Below are positions 24,823 to 32,952 of a stretch of DNA of 64,000 nucleotides, piece by piece (within the stretch, counting starts at the first letter, position 1; each line of letters starts with the position of its first letter). The notes under the pieces were generated by a model, which was not told where the DNA came from, ran no database searches, and worked only from the letters and a program-made list of their open reading frames with translations. This DNA is from Saccharospirillum alexandrii_A. Its GTDB lineage: Bacteria > Pseudomonadota > Gammaproteobacteria > Pseudomonadales > Natronospirillaceae. The DNA is taken from NCBI RefSeq assembly GCF_043641555.1, contig NZ_JBHZRJ010000002.1:124001-188000 (forward strand). Direction: 5' to 3'. The translations under genes were made by a program, and so were the position numbers.

Positions 24823-25860
24823 ATGGAATACAGAGAATTAGGCCGCTCCGGCATCAAGGTGTCCAGCATTGCACTGGGCACGATGACCTGGGGGCAGCAG
24901 AATACCGAAGCTGAAGCACACGAGCAGATGGATTACGCGCTGGAGCGTGACATCAATTTCTTTGACGCTGCTGAAATGTATCCGGTACCTCCCAAGGCTG
25001 AGACCTATGGCCGAACCGAAGAATACATTGGTACCTGGTTCAAGCAACGAGGCCAGCGTGACCGGGTTGTGCTCGCCACCAAGGCCATCTCACGGGGAGA
25101 TTTCGACTATATTCGCGGCGGTCCGACCTTGTCGCGGGAACACATCAAACAAGCCTGTGAGGCCAGCCTGCGCCGCCTGCAGACTGATTACATCGACCTG
25201 TATCAACTACACTGGCCCGATCGCAGCACCAACTTCTTTGGCAAGCTTGGGTTTCAGGGGCTGAATGCGAACGAGGCGGCCGTGAGTATCGAAGAAAGCC
25301 TGTCTGCCCTGAACGAACTGGTGCAGGAAGGCAAGGTACGGCGCATTGGTGTTTCCAATGAAACGCCCTGGGGTGTGGCCGAGTATTTGCGCTTAACCGA
25401 GCGGGGTGGTCTGCCGCGTATCGACAGCATTCAGAACCCCTATAATCTGCTCAACCGCAGTTTTGAAGTGGGCCTGGCTGAATTCGCCTGTCGCGAGCAG
25501 GTCGGTTTGCTGGCCTATTCGCCGCTGGCTTTTGGCATGCTGGCGGGCAAGTATCTGGATGGCCAGCGCCCTGAAGGCGCCCGCCTGACTTTGTTTGAGC
25601 GTTTTCAGCGCTATAACAATGCCCAGGGCTTTGCAGCAACAGCCGACTACGTACAGGTTGCGCGTGACCACGGCCTCGACCCGGCGCAGATGGCGCTGGC
25701 CTACGTGACCAGCCGTCAGTTTGTGACCAGTAATATCATCGGTGCGACCAGCATGGCGCAGCTAAAGAGCAACATCGACAGTGAAAGTCTGGTGTTGTCG
25801 GACCAGGTGCTGGCAGATATTGAAGCTGTGCATCAGCGTCAGCCTAACCCCTGCCCCTGA
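24823..25860 (+). CDS. tas: NADP(H)-dependent aldo/keto reductase Tas
   Basis: A 345-residue TIM-barrel aldo/keto reductase. It follows E. coli Tas along its length: GTMTWGQQNTEAEAH, DAAEMYPVPP with the catalytic Asp and Tyr, LATKAI with the Lys, YQLHWPDR with the His, and IQNPYNLLNRSFEVGLAE. It reduces carbonyl compounds with NADPH; the physiological substrate is unknown. It has its own promoter region, being divergent from the basic/acidic small protein 82 bases away. Confidence 0.93.
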   Translation: MEYRELGRSGIKVSSIALGTMTWGQQNTEAEAHEQMDYALERDINFFDAAEMYPVPPKAETYGRTEEYIGTWFKQRGQRDRVVLATKAISRGDFDYIRGGPTLSREHIKQACEASLRRLQTDYIDLYQLHWPDRSTNFFGKLGFQGLNANEAAVSIEESLSALNELVQEGKVRRIGVSNETPWGVAEYLRLTERGGLPRIDSIQNPYNLLNRSFEVGLAEFACREQVGLLAYSPLAFGMLAGKYLDGQRPEGARLTLFERFQRYNNAQGFAATADYVQVARDHGLDPAQMALAYVTSRQFVTSNIIGATSMAQLKSNIDSESLVLSDQVLADIEAVHQRQPNPCP

Positions 25861-25871
25861 TCTGACCCTTT

Positions 25872-25916
25872 CCCGGTGGCGCGATAGCCCGTCACCGGGC
25901 TCTGTGTCTGTTTTTT
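25872..25916 (+). terminator. possible terminator after tas
   Basis: CCCGGTG/CACCGGG stem with a 14-base loop, then a T6 run 11 bases later. The gap between stem and T-run makes it a weak candidate. It lies between convergent genes. Confidence 0.4.
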
Positions 25917-25928
25917 AGGGCTGGTGCG

Positions 25929-26204
25929 TCAGTCGCTGATGATTTTCAGCCCGATACCCGAAGGGGCGTGCCGAACAACACGCATCATCACGACAGGTGC
26001 GGGCATGGGCAGACCCTGAACCTGGCTTCGTACCTGGGTCCCCAGGTTGAAGTGCTGCTTCTGGGCCGGAGTCAGCTCTACAAAGGTGCCGCCGTCCGAG
26101 ATGTTCCAGGTCTTTGCTTCGGTGCGATAACCGTCGCGCGTCACCAGTTCGATGGTGACCTCCAGCCGTGTTCGCGGGTGTCCCCGCTGATCCCGACTCA
26201 CCAC
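25929..26204 (-). CDS. PilZ domain protein
   Basis: 91 residues, a single PilZ domain. The c-di-GMP motifs are recognisable as an Arg-rich start (RGHPRTRLEV) and the DxSxxG-like NISDGG. It likely binds c-di-GMP and acts as a small adaptor. The start is GTG at 26204, seven bases into the end of the gloB-like gene (GTGGTGA), so it is translated in coupling with it. Together with the EAL-HDOD protein it shows c-di-GMP signalling in this organism. Confidence 0.8.
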   Translation of the reverse strand: MVSRDQRGHPRTRLEVTIELVTRDGYRTEAKTWNISDGGTFVELTPAQKQHFNLGTQVRSQVQGLPMPAPVVMMRVVRHAPSGIGLKIISD

Positions 26205-26971
26205 TGATCCCTTAGCTGACGCAGCGCGGTAAAACGGTCTTGCCTGGTGTCAGTGCGAAACCCCCGATCATTGAGCACCTGCGCCAGGGTGTCGTCGTCG
26301 AGCCGGAAAAACAGATTAATGTCGGCTTCATCGGCCAGGGTCGTCGTCAGTCGGGTATCCGGTGTTTGCTGGTCGCTGCTGGCTTTCATGGCTTCGGCGG
26401 GTGGATGGCCGGGCAGGATGCTGAGTGTAAAGGCCAGGTTGGTTGGCAGGTAGTCGTGCCCGGGGTAGATGCGCGTTTCCGGGTGGGCCCGCTGGCGAAT
26501 TTGTTGAATGCTGTGAAACAGGGTGTCGGTATCGCCGGAACGAGTGTTGCCAACACCGGCATTGAACAGGGTGTCGCCACAGATCAGAGCGGGTTCAGGC
26601 TCTGTCAGATAAAACACCCCATGCCCGGGTGTGTGACCAGGGGAGGCCCAGAAATGCGCGGTGGACTGGCCCAGGGTTAATTCGTCGCCGTCTGCCAGCC
26701 ACTGATCGGCCTGAAAACGACCCTGGCAGGAAGCCGGAGCCCGAACCCGGGCGCCGGTCTTGGCCTTCAACTCGTCCAGATGCCGGATATGATCGCCGTG
26801 TTCATGGGTGATCCAGATATCAGTGATGCGCAACCCCTGATCTTCTGCCAGCGTGAGCAAGTGGTCGGCATCGTAGGGATCTACAGCCGCTGTGGCCTGG
26901 CTGTGCTCGCACACCACCAGATGATTGTAGTTCTGCAAAGAGTTTGGAACGAAGGTTCGAATGACTCTCAT
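26198..26971 (-). CDS. gloB: hydroxyacylglutathione hydrolase-like MBL-fold enzyme
   Basis: A 257-residue metallo-beta-lactamase-fold thioesterase of the glyoxalase II type, which hydrolyses S-D-lactoylglutathione. Metal ligands are in place: THEHGDH (HxHxDH), GHTPGH, ICGDTLF and YPGHDY. The C-terminal HAGH domain (residues about 170-257) is present but shows little similarity by eye to E. coli GloB. The start at 26971 was chosen because the conserved MRVIRTF begins there; the 49-residue upstream extension overlaps the yaaA leader. It is followed by an overlapping PilZ gene and diverges from yaaA. Confidence 0.82.
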   Translation of the reverse strand: MRVIRTFVPNSLQNYNHLVVCEHSQATAAVDPYDADHLLTLAEDQGLRITDIWITHEHGDHIRHLDELKAKTGARVRAPASCQGRFQADQWLADGDELTLGQSTAHFWASPGHTPGHGVFYLTEPEPALICGDTLFNAGVGNTRSGDTDTLFHSIQQIRQRAHPETRIYPGHDYLPTNLAFTLSILPGHPPAEAMKASSDQQTPDTRLTTTLADEADINLFFRLDDDTLAQVLNDRGFRTDTRQDRFTALRQLRDQW

Positions 26972-27141
26972 GATATACTCACTGGCATTATTTCTATTAA
27001 CCCTATGCAAAAATCCCGTTTGAAACAATGATGCTGTCATGGAATGCTCGGCAGGATACGCCAGACCCATGCCAGCCGGTAGGGCCGCTACCAGCAGGGC
27101 AGGCCACTGCTCAACCATCTTACCAGGAGGAACCGTTCCAG

Positions 27142-27936
27142 ATGCCAGCCGTGATGTCGGTTATTTCACCCGCCAAAAAACTGGATTTCGAAACAGCAGC
27201 CCCCGTCGACACCCTAACCGAAGGGCGGTTTAATCAGGAGGCCGCTGAGCTGGTCGATCTCTTGCGAACCTGCACCGTCGGTGACTTGCAGGGCCTGATG
27301 TCACTGAGTGAATCACTGGCCAGTCTGAATGTGGATCGGTTCAGTCGTTGGCAGTTGCCTATGGATCCCGCCCAGAGTAAACCGGCGCTTTTTGCGTTTA
27401 TCGGGGATGTCTACCAGGGTCTGGAGGCTGCAACACTGACAGCGACACAGATTGACCGGGCACAAGAGCAGGTGCGCATCCTGTCGGGTTTGTATGGTGT
27501 ATTGCGACCGCTGGACCGTATTCTGCCCTATCGGCTGGAAATGGGTACCCGGTTGTCCAACCCACGTGGACATTCCCTCTACGACTGGTGGGGCGATACC
27601 CTGACCGATGCGCTGGCGGAGGATGTGCGTAAAGCCGGTGCCAAAACACTGGTCAACCTGGCATCAAACGAATACTTTAAAGCGGTAAGGCCGAAACGGT
27701 TGCCGGTTCCGGTAGTGACACCGGAATTTCGGGATCTGAAGAACGGGCAGTACAAAATCATCTCGTTCTATGCCAAGAAAGCGCGAGGCCTGATGGTCCG
27801 GTACATGCTGGACCATAACGTCGATTCGGTTGAAGACCTTAAGGCGTTTGACTGGGCGGGTTATCGTTTTGATGCTGAACGGTCCACGGCCAGTCGCTGG
27901 CAATTCTTGCGCGACGAGGTACCGGGTGTAAGCTGA
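27142..27936 (+). CDS. yaaA: peroxide stress protein YaaA
   Basis: 264 residues, the DUF328/YaaA family, which limits intracellular iron and DNA damage under peroxide stress. Signatures: SVISPAKKLDF at the start, LSGLYGVLRPLD, YRLEMGTRL, NLASNEYFKAV and ISFYAKKARGLMVRYM. Length agrees with E. coli. The ATG at 27142 follows AGGAGG by 11 bases; the open frame extends upstream without an RBS. The gene is divergent from gloB-like and followed by a lipoprotein gene 45 bases on. Confidence 0.92.
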   Translation: MPAVMSVISPAKKLDFETAAPVDTLTEGRFNQEAAELVDLLRTCTVGDLQGLMSLSESLASLNVDRFSRWQLPMDPAQSKPALFAFIGDVYQGLEAATLTATQIDRAQEQVRILSGLYGVLRPLDRILPYRLEMGTRLSNPRGHSLYDWWGDTLTDALAEDVRKAGAKTLVNLASNEYFKAVRPKRLPVPVVTPEFRDLKNGQYKIISFYAKKARGLMVRYMLDHNVDSVEDLKAFDWAGYRFDAERSTASRWQFLRDEVPGVS

Positions 27937-27981
27937 CCCGGGCTTTGATACTCAATTCACTACAGAATTCAGGAGTGTGTC

Positions 27982-28566
27982 ATGTTGACGGCTATTCGCG
28001 GTTTATGGGTAGGCGGTGCAGCCTTGTTACTGGCTGGTTGTGCCCAGTTTTCACCCCAGCAAATTCAGTTTCAACCCTCGTTAGAGGCAGGCAGTCTGCC
28101 ATCCGGTAACGGAGCGTCAGTCTATGTGTTCGCAGAAGACAGCCGTTCCAGCAATCAGATCGGGGTGCGCGGCGGTGCCTATACAGACAGCAGCGTGATT
28201 TCCGCACGGGGCGATCTGCGGGCTGACCTGCAGCAACTGTCCGAACAGGTCATGGAGCGGGCAGGCTACCAGCTCGTTGAAATGAATGCGGATGTGGAGC
28301 TGACCTTTGCCCTTGAAGAGCTGTCCTATCGGGTAACCAGCATCGACGCAGCCCGCAAGGAGGCTACCGGTGCAGCGCGCTTTTCGGTACAGGCGGTCGC
28401 TGACGGGGCTGTTTATTCCAACAGCTTTCGGGCTCAGCGCATGATAGAAACCTTGCGGTACCCCAGCGAGGAAGAGAATGCCGAGTTAATGAACTACGTC
28501 TTCGACGCCGCACTTGAACGGATGTATTCAGACCCGGGTCTTGAGTCTTTTCTTAACCAGCAATAA
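27982..28566 (+). CDS. YajG-like lipoprotein
   Basis: 194 residues with a lipoprotein signal peptide and lipobox LLAGC (Cys20), so it is attached to a membrane. The mature part follows the YajG pattern (VYVFAEDSRSSNQIGVRG, RADLQQLSEQVMERAGY). Function is unknown. It sits 45 bases after yaaA on the same strand and may be cotranscribed. A convergent LysR gene lies downstream across a stem-loop. Confidence 0.78.
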   Translation: MLTAIRGLWVGGAALLLAGCAQFSPQQIQFQPSLEAGSLPSGNGASVYVFAEDSRSSNQIGVRGGAYTDSSVISARGDLRADLQQLSEQVMERAGYQLVEMNADVELTFALEELSYRVTSIDAARKEATGAARFSVQAVADGAVYSNSFRAQRMIETLRYPSEEENAELMNYVFDAALERMYSDPGLESFLNQQ

Positions 28567-28580
28567 ATAGGTTGTCGCAA

Positions 28581-28605
28581 TTCAGGCCGCCTGGGGCGGC
28601 CTGAA
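28581..28605. terminator. stem-loop between convergent genes
   Basis: TTCAGGCCGC/GCGGCCTGAA, 10-bp perfect stem with a five-base loop, between the ends of the YajG-like and LysR genes. There is no T-run either side, so efficiency is uncertain. Confidence 0.5.
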
Positions 28606-28612
28606 CGAGAGA

Positions 28613-29521
28613 TCAACCGGTTTTGTCGAGATCGTGCTCTTCAAAGTAGGCTGCCATAAAATCAACAAAGGCGCGGCTTTTCGCTGAAAGGTAGCGGTTC
28701 TCTGGATACACCACATGAATGGTGCGGCTGGGGAAAATGATCTCCGGAAGCAGATGCACCATTTTCCCGCTCGCCAGTTCGTCACGCACCATGTAATAGG
28801 GCAGGGCTGTGATGCCCATGTCGTTCATGGTCGCCTCGCATAACGTATCCAGATCGTTCACCGTAAAACGCCGGTCCTTGTTCTGCAGGCCGGCTTCTTT
28901 CAGAAACCGTTTGATCCAGCGCGGTTCGGCAAAGTCGATGCCCGAGACCATCAGAATATGGTGTTCGTAGAGGTCACCAAGCTTCTTCGGGTGACCGTGT
29001 TCATCGAGGTATTTGCGGGTTCCGGTGAGGATGACTTTCTGCTTGGCCACGGGCCGTGCGACCAGACGGCTGTCTTGCAGTGAGCCCAGGTGAATGGCCA
29101 GGTCGATGCCCTCGCGAACCAGATCGAGCCCCTTGTCTGCCAGAATCAGATCAAAATTCACATTGGGATATTGTTCCAGAAACTTGGAGAAGATCTTCAT
29201 CAGCATCGACCGGCCAAAGGTCGGTGTGGCCGTGATCCGCAGGGTGCCGCGGGGGGAGGTCTCCAGGTCTTTAACCATATGCTCGGCTTCCTCGAGGTCT
29301 TCGAGAATGCGGCTGCAGCGATTAAAGAAAAGCTGACCAGCCTCAGTAGGGCTGACCGAGCGTGTGGTCCGGTTGAGTAAGCGTACGCCGAGTTTGTCTT
29401 CCAGCAAGCTGATCTGCTTGCTCACCGCCGAGGGTGTCAGGCCCAGTTGATGGGCGGCATTGGTGAAGTTGTTGGCTTTCACGACGGTGGTAAAAATGAT
29501 CAGTGAGTCGAGTCGCGCCAT
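28613..29521 (-). CDS. LysR-family transcriptional regulator
   Basis: 302 residues. The N-terminal winged helix-turn-helix (FTTVVKANNFTNAAHQLGLTPSAVSKQISLLEDKLGVRLL) is followed by an effector-binding domain from about residue 90 (LRITATPTFGRSMLMKIF, LAIHLGSLQDSRLVA). The close-packed helix-turn-helix looks like the CrgA/DmlR subgroup. Target genes are unknown. The start ATG at 29521 is preceded by AGGGT. A 23-bp dyad 79 bases upstream is a candidate site for autoregulation. Confidence 0.9.
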   Translation of the reverse strand: MARLDSLIIFTTVVKANNFTNAAHQLGLTPSAVSKQISLLEDKLGVRLLNRTTRSVSPTEAGQLFFNRCSRILEDLEEAEHMVKDLETSPRGTLRITATPTFGRSMLMKIFSKFLEQYPNVNFDLILADKGLDLVREGIDLAIHLGSLQDSRLVARPVAKQKVILTGTRKYLDEHGHPKKLGDLYEHHILMVSGIDFAEPRWIKRFLKEAGLQNKDRRFTVNDLDTLCEATMNDMGITALPYYMVRDELASGKMVHLLPEIIFPSRTIHVVYPENRYLSAKSRAFVDFMAAYFEEHDLDKTG

Positions 29522-29599
29522 GGTATTACCCTGCTTAGTTTCATGAAACGGTGTCAAAACGCCTTATTAGCGAGCTGAAGCTGATAATAATCGCACTCT

Positions 29600-29622
29600 A
29601 TCAATAATCCAACTGTATTGAT
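29600..29622. promoter_or_regulatory. 23-bp dyad upstream of the LysR gene
   Basis: Perfect seven-base arms ATCAATA/TATTGAT with a nine-base spacer, in an AT-rich 277-base gap. It fits the size of a LysR-type operator but was not tested against any known site. Confidence 0.4.
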
Positions 29623-29798
29623 GATTAAATTTTGATAATCGTTTGGCATTTTTTCGACCGCGTTTACACGGGCTTGCAAATCGTTACCCAAGGATTCAAT
29701 TAACTGGCTCAAGTGATTAAAGATCAACGTATTCAGGCCGCTAACGCCTTTGAGTCGTCGTATACATTCACCGCGTTACCGAAATGCAGGGGAACACT

Positions 29799-30887
29799 AT
29801 GAACAGTGCCATTGGTCAATGGAGTCCGCTACCGCAATCACTGCCGACCCAGAACCGGCCATCACAGGAGGGTAATCCGTCTGCCCGCGCTGGCATTGAC
29901 GGCCCTGGACGAGGTGTTGGCCAGGGGCTGGCGACAGCACCGGGCCAGAATCGCGGTGTTGAACGTGCGGACCAGGCAGCTCCGGCGCCGGGCAAGGCAT
30001 TCGATGTCGATGGACTGGTCAAAAACCTGTGGAGCTTTATGCAAGGGCGACTGGCCCAGGCTGAAGCCTCGGGTGCCTCTGAGGCTGAGATGGAAAAAAT
30101 GTGGCAGGCGGCTGAAAAGGGCCTGAAACAGGGGTTTGGTGAAGCACGTGACGCGCTCCAGGCCATGAACAAGATGAACGATGGACTGGATGCCAAAATC
30201 GACAGTGCCTACCAGGGGCTGACCGATATTCTTGAATCCCGGGATCTGTCGGCGAAGGCTCAGGTTACCGAGACGCCAGACAATGAAGCGGTTGCCACCG
30301 AAAACCGACGCATCAGCGTGTACCAGTATCAGGAACAATCGTTCTCACTCAACCTGAAGACCCTTGAAGGCGACTCGATACGTATCCAGGTTCGCAACAC
30401 CGAAGAGGCCGGGGCAGACTTTCGGCGCAATCAGAGTGGTGAATCGCTGAGCTGGGGGCGTACCAACAGCAATGACTTTCAGCTGATGATTGAAGGCGAC
30501 CTGAATGAAACCGAGCGAGCCGATCTGAACGCCTTGCTGGCCGACGTCAACGAACTGGCTAACGAGTTTTACGACGGTGACATGGCGCTGGCCTGGGAGC
30601 AGGCGCAAGCGCTGAGCATTGACGGAACCAGCCTGGCTTCGATGGACCTGCGCATGCGGGAAGTGGAAGCTAAAGGCGTAGCAGCCTATCAGTCGGCCAG
30701 TTCAGAAACCCAGTTGCCGCGCGGTTTGGAGTCGTTGCGCGATTACGCCCGTGACATGCTGGCGGCCCAGCAAGAGTGGCTAGACCGTTTTAACAGCCGG
30801 GATGCCCTGCCCGAAACGATGAAAAACCACCCGCTGAACGATGGGCGCCTTGAAGCCTTCACCCGTTCGCTACTCGGCGGTGAGTGA
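29799..30887 (+). CDS. DUF5610-like hypothetical protein
   Basis: 362 residues, soluble, no signal peptide. The N-terminal 70 residues are low complexity (Pro/Gln/Gly). Residues about 75-135 (VDGLVKNLWSFMQGRLAQAEASGASEAEMEKMWQAAEKGLKQGFGEARDAL) match what I recall of DUF5610. The rest has a beta-strand region (ISVYQYQEQSFSLNLKTLEGDSIRIQVRN) and a helical tail. The function is unknown; membership rests on memory of the pattern. The start follows AGGGG. It diverges from the LysR gene. Confidence 0.6.
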   Translation: MNSAIGQWSPLPQSLPTQNRPSQEGNPSARAGIDGPGRGVGQGLATAPGQNRGVERADQAAPAPGKAFDVDGLVKNLWSFMQGRLAQAEASGASEAEMEKMWQAAEKGLKQGFGEARDALQAMNKMNDGLDAKIDSAYQGLTDILESRDLSAKAQVTETPDNEAVATENRRISVYQYQEQSFSLNLKTLEGDSIRIQVRNTEEAGADFRRNQSGESLSWGRTNSNDFQLMIEGDLNETERADLNALLADVNELANEFYDGDMALAWEQAQALSIDGTSLASMDLRMREVEAKGVAAYQSASSETQLPRGLESLRDYARDMLAAQQEWLDRFNSRDALPETMKNHPLNDGRLEAFTRSLLGGE

Positions 30888-31009
30888 GCTGGCCCGGTGA
30901 TTCCCGGTTTATAGATCATCGTGATCAGTTCACAAAATTCGGTCGCGCTTGCTGGTATTGACTGTCAGCGGTTCTACAATATGGGTTCATTCAATAATTG
31001 GAGCCAGGT

Positions 31010-31273
31010 GTGTTGAACCTGACGTTGTATACGACCGATGGCTGTCACCTTTGTGATTACGCCGAGACCGTTCTGCAGGAGGTGTTGCAGTCGGAACCGG
31101 AACTGCGTTGGTCGAACGTGGATATTGCCAGTCAGGATGAACTGATCGAGCGATATGGCATTCGGATTCCGGTGATCAGACTCGAAGGAGCTGATTACGA
31201 TCTAGGCTGGCCATTTTCCGCTGACGATGTCATCCACTATCTGGCTCAATTCAAAACTCAGATCAGTCCCTAG
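31010..31273 (+). CDS. glutaredoxin-like protein
   Basis: 87 residues with a thioredoxin-fold start LTLYTTDGCHLCDYAE and CxxC active site CHLC. The cis-Pro segment is IRIPVIRLEGADYDLGWPF. This is the small 'glutaredoxin family' type of the DUF836 group. It probably reduces disulfides or handles glutathione mixed disulfides. I chose GTG at 31010, since GGAG lies six bases upstream. It precedes a lipoprotein and a DUF6436-like protein with more CxC motifs. Confidence 0.75.
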   Translation: MLNLTLYTTDGCHLCDYAETVLQEVLQSEPELRWSNVDIASQDELIERYGIRIPVIRLEGADYDLGWPFSADDVIHYLAQFKTQISP

Positions 31274-31298
31274 AACCGTGGGCCCAAATCGGCTCAGA

Positions 31299-31318
31299 CT
31301 GACGGATGAGACCGTCAG
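31299..31318 (+). other. stem-loop after the glutaredoxin-like gene
   Basis: CTGACGG/CCGTCAG with a six-base loop, about 26 bases after the stop codon. It lacks a T-run and could be a pause or mRNA-stability element. Confidence 0.35.
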
Positions 31319-31415
31319 ATATCGTGTTTATGTTCAGGATGGGCCAAGACGCGCGAGGTGTCGGGCGTTATACTGGTCACTTCAGTGTTTGTTTTATTTC
31401 CCGATGGAGTTGTAG

Positions 31416-32120
31416 ATGGTCGTTAGAACCTGCTCGCTGGTGGCCGTCGCTGCCACTGTATTGGCTGGGTGTGCCAGCCTGCCCACCCCCCGCAGTGAAG
31501 CCATTCACTATGCCCTGACCACAGATGCCAGCCTGCGCGAGCTGGCCAGTCAGTGCCAGTCGCTCAGCCCTCAACTCGAATCCAAGGCAACCCAGACGCA
31601 ACGCGACTGGTGGCGTCGCAACGGTGCTGCCGTCAGTGCGGCCGATTATGGCTTGTTGCAATTGAACTGGGATCAGCAAACGGCCCCAATTGAAGATCAG
31701 CGGGCTTACCTGTCGATGCAGGTCATTGAGATGGTGCAGTCAGACGCCAGCGAGCAGGTAACCGATTGGCTGGACGACCGGCCCGAGCGCAACTGCGAGC
31801 GCGAATTGACAGCTTTTCAGGACGGTGAGCGGGACCTGAGCCGCAACTCCGATCATTTCGAAACACTGGTGACCTTACAGAACGACGAAAAACAGCAAAT
31901 GGCTGATGTGGATCAAGCAAGGGTGATCAATGCCCGCTATCGCCGCTTTGGCCGGTCTCTGTTTGTGGTCGAGCAAAAACTTCAGGCGCAGGGGTGCAAC
32001 CAGCCTCAGGTTTCCATTCTGCGCAATGAGTGGCCGCTGGAAGTTTACGATGCCGTGTGCAGCGACAGCAGTTATGTGCTGATGCAATGTGAGTGGGGTC
32101 GTTGCGATACGCTTCGATAA
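31416..32120 (+). CDS. hypothetical lipoprotein
   Basis: 234 residues with a signal peptide and lipobox LAGC (Cys19). The mature part is rich in Gln and Asp/Arg, helical, with several Cys residues (SQCQSLS, RNCERE, GCNQPQ, DAVCSDS, QCEWGRC) that could form disulfides. No family recognised. The stop lies seven bases before the ATG of the DUF6436-like gene (an upstream in-frame GTG even overlaps it), so they are probably coupled. Confidence 0.68.
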   Translation: MVVRTCSLVAVAATVLAGCASLPTPRSEAIHYALTTDASLRELASQCQSLSPQLESKATQTQRDWWRRNGAAVSAADYGLLQLNWDQQTAPIEDQRAYLSMQVIEMVQSDASEQVTDWLDDRPERNCERELTAFQDGERDLSRNSDHFETLVTLQNDEKQQMADVDQARVINARYRRFGRSLFVVEQKLQAQGCNQPQVSILRNEWPLEVYDAVCSDSSYVLMQCEWGRCDTLR

Positions 32121-32127
32121 ATCGCTA

Positions 32128-32703
32128 ATGGCCTATGATGGTGTTCGCTCGCAGCGCACAAGGCCGTGGCGAGCAATACTCGGGGTAGCGGTCGGTGCGC
32201 TGCTTCTTGCCGCTTTAACGCTTGGGTTTCGGGCGCACTATCTTGGCTGGTTTGGTGAGTCGGTTACCGATGTCGCAGCCTGGGGTGCCGACTGGCAGGC
32301 CTGGCTCGATGAGCAGCCACTGGAACACCCGGCCCTGGTGCATCTGATGCCCAAAGGGTGTCTGTGCCGATTTTTCACCGGCCAGCATGCGGCTGACCTG
32401 AGTAACCGCGCCGGTGAGCTGGGCTATCACCGCTATCAGGCCGGTGATGCGTTCTTGGGTGCTGACCTGGCTGACCTCTTGTCTCCCGCTTATTTTCCCG
32501 ATTCCCCCGGCCCCATGCTGGCCCTGACCGGTGCCGATGGTCAGATCCGTTATCTTGGTCCTTACAGCGATGGCTTGCGGTGCACTGCCGCCAACAGCCT
32601 GGTGGATGACTGGTTACCGCTGTCTCGTGCGGGCCGGGTCTTGCAGGTAGATGCCAGCAGTTGCCGGTGTGACGGCTTTGCTCCCGTTGTGGCTGGTGGT
32701 TAA
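32128..32703 (+). CDS. DUF6436-like membrane-anchored Cys-motif protein
   Basis: 191 residues: one N-terminal membrane helix (WRAILGVAVGALLLAALTLGF), then a soluble domain with KGCLCRFFTG near the front, YLGPYSDGLRC in the middle and SSCRCDGFAP at the end. The paired CxC motifs and GPYSDG resemble DUF6436, a periplasmic thioredoxin-like domain as I recall. The function is unknown; a redox role is inferred from the cysteines. The start is uncertain: ATG at 32128 has no clear SD, and a GTG 13 codons upstream overlaps the lipoprotein gene. Confidence 0.6.
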   Translation: MAYDGVRSQRTRPWRAILGVAVGALLLAALTLGFRAHYLGWFGESVTDVAAWGADWQAWLDEQPLEHPALVHLMPKGCLCRFFTGQHAADLSNRAGELGYHRYQAGDAFLGADLADLLSPAYFPDSPGPMLALTGADGQIRYLGPYSDGLRCTAANSLVDDWLPLSRAGRVLQVDASSCRCDGFAPVVAGG

Positions 32704-32751
32704 TCATCGTGTTTTAGCTCCAGCTCTACTAAACTGAGCCGATACATCACA

Positions 32752-32916
32752 CAGCTTGTTGAAAAAGGCATCCTGCCTTTTTCAGAACACAGGAAGCGAA
32801 AATTGCGATTTCCGCTTCTCTGCCAAAATCAATGACATAAACAGTCATCGATTTTGCCGGAACAAACGTGTTCCGCTAGCAGGCAGCCGAAATTCTACGA
32901 ATTTCAACAGCCTGCT
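32752..32916. repeat. five-hairpin intergenic element (MITE/REP-like)
   Basis: A 165-bp block of consecutive hairpins. Stems: 32761-32770/32774-32783 (GAAAAAGGCA/TGCCTTTTTC); 32793-32798/32813-32818; 32824-32830/32850-32856 with an inner ATGAC/GTCAT; 32858-32863/32870-32875; and AGCAGGC/GCCTGCT at 32878-32884/32910-32916 enclosing GAAATT/AATTTC. The ends are related inverted repeats: 32752-32764 and the complement of 32902-32914 agree at 11 of 13 positions, each holding GTTGAAA. Such design is typical of dispersed non-autonomous repeats. It fills the gap between the DUF6436-like gene and CheV. Confidence 0.7.
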
Positions 32917-32952
32917 AATTATTAATCGCAGTCAATAAGCCGGGAGAGTCAG

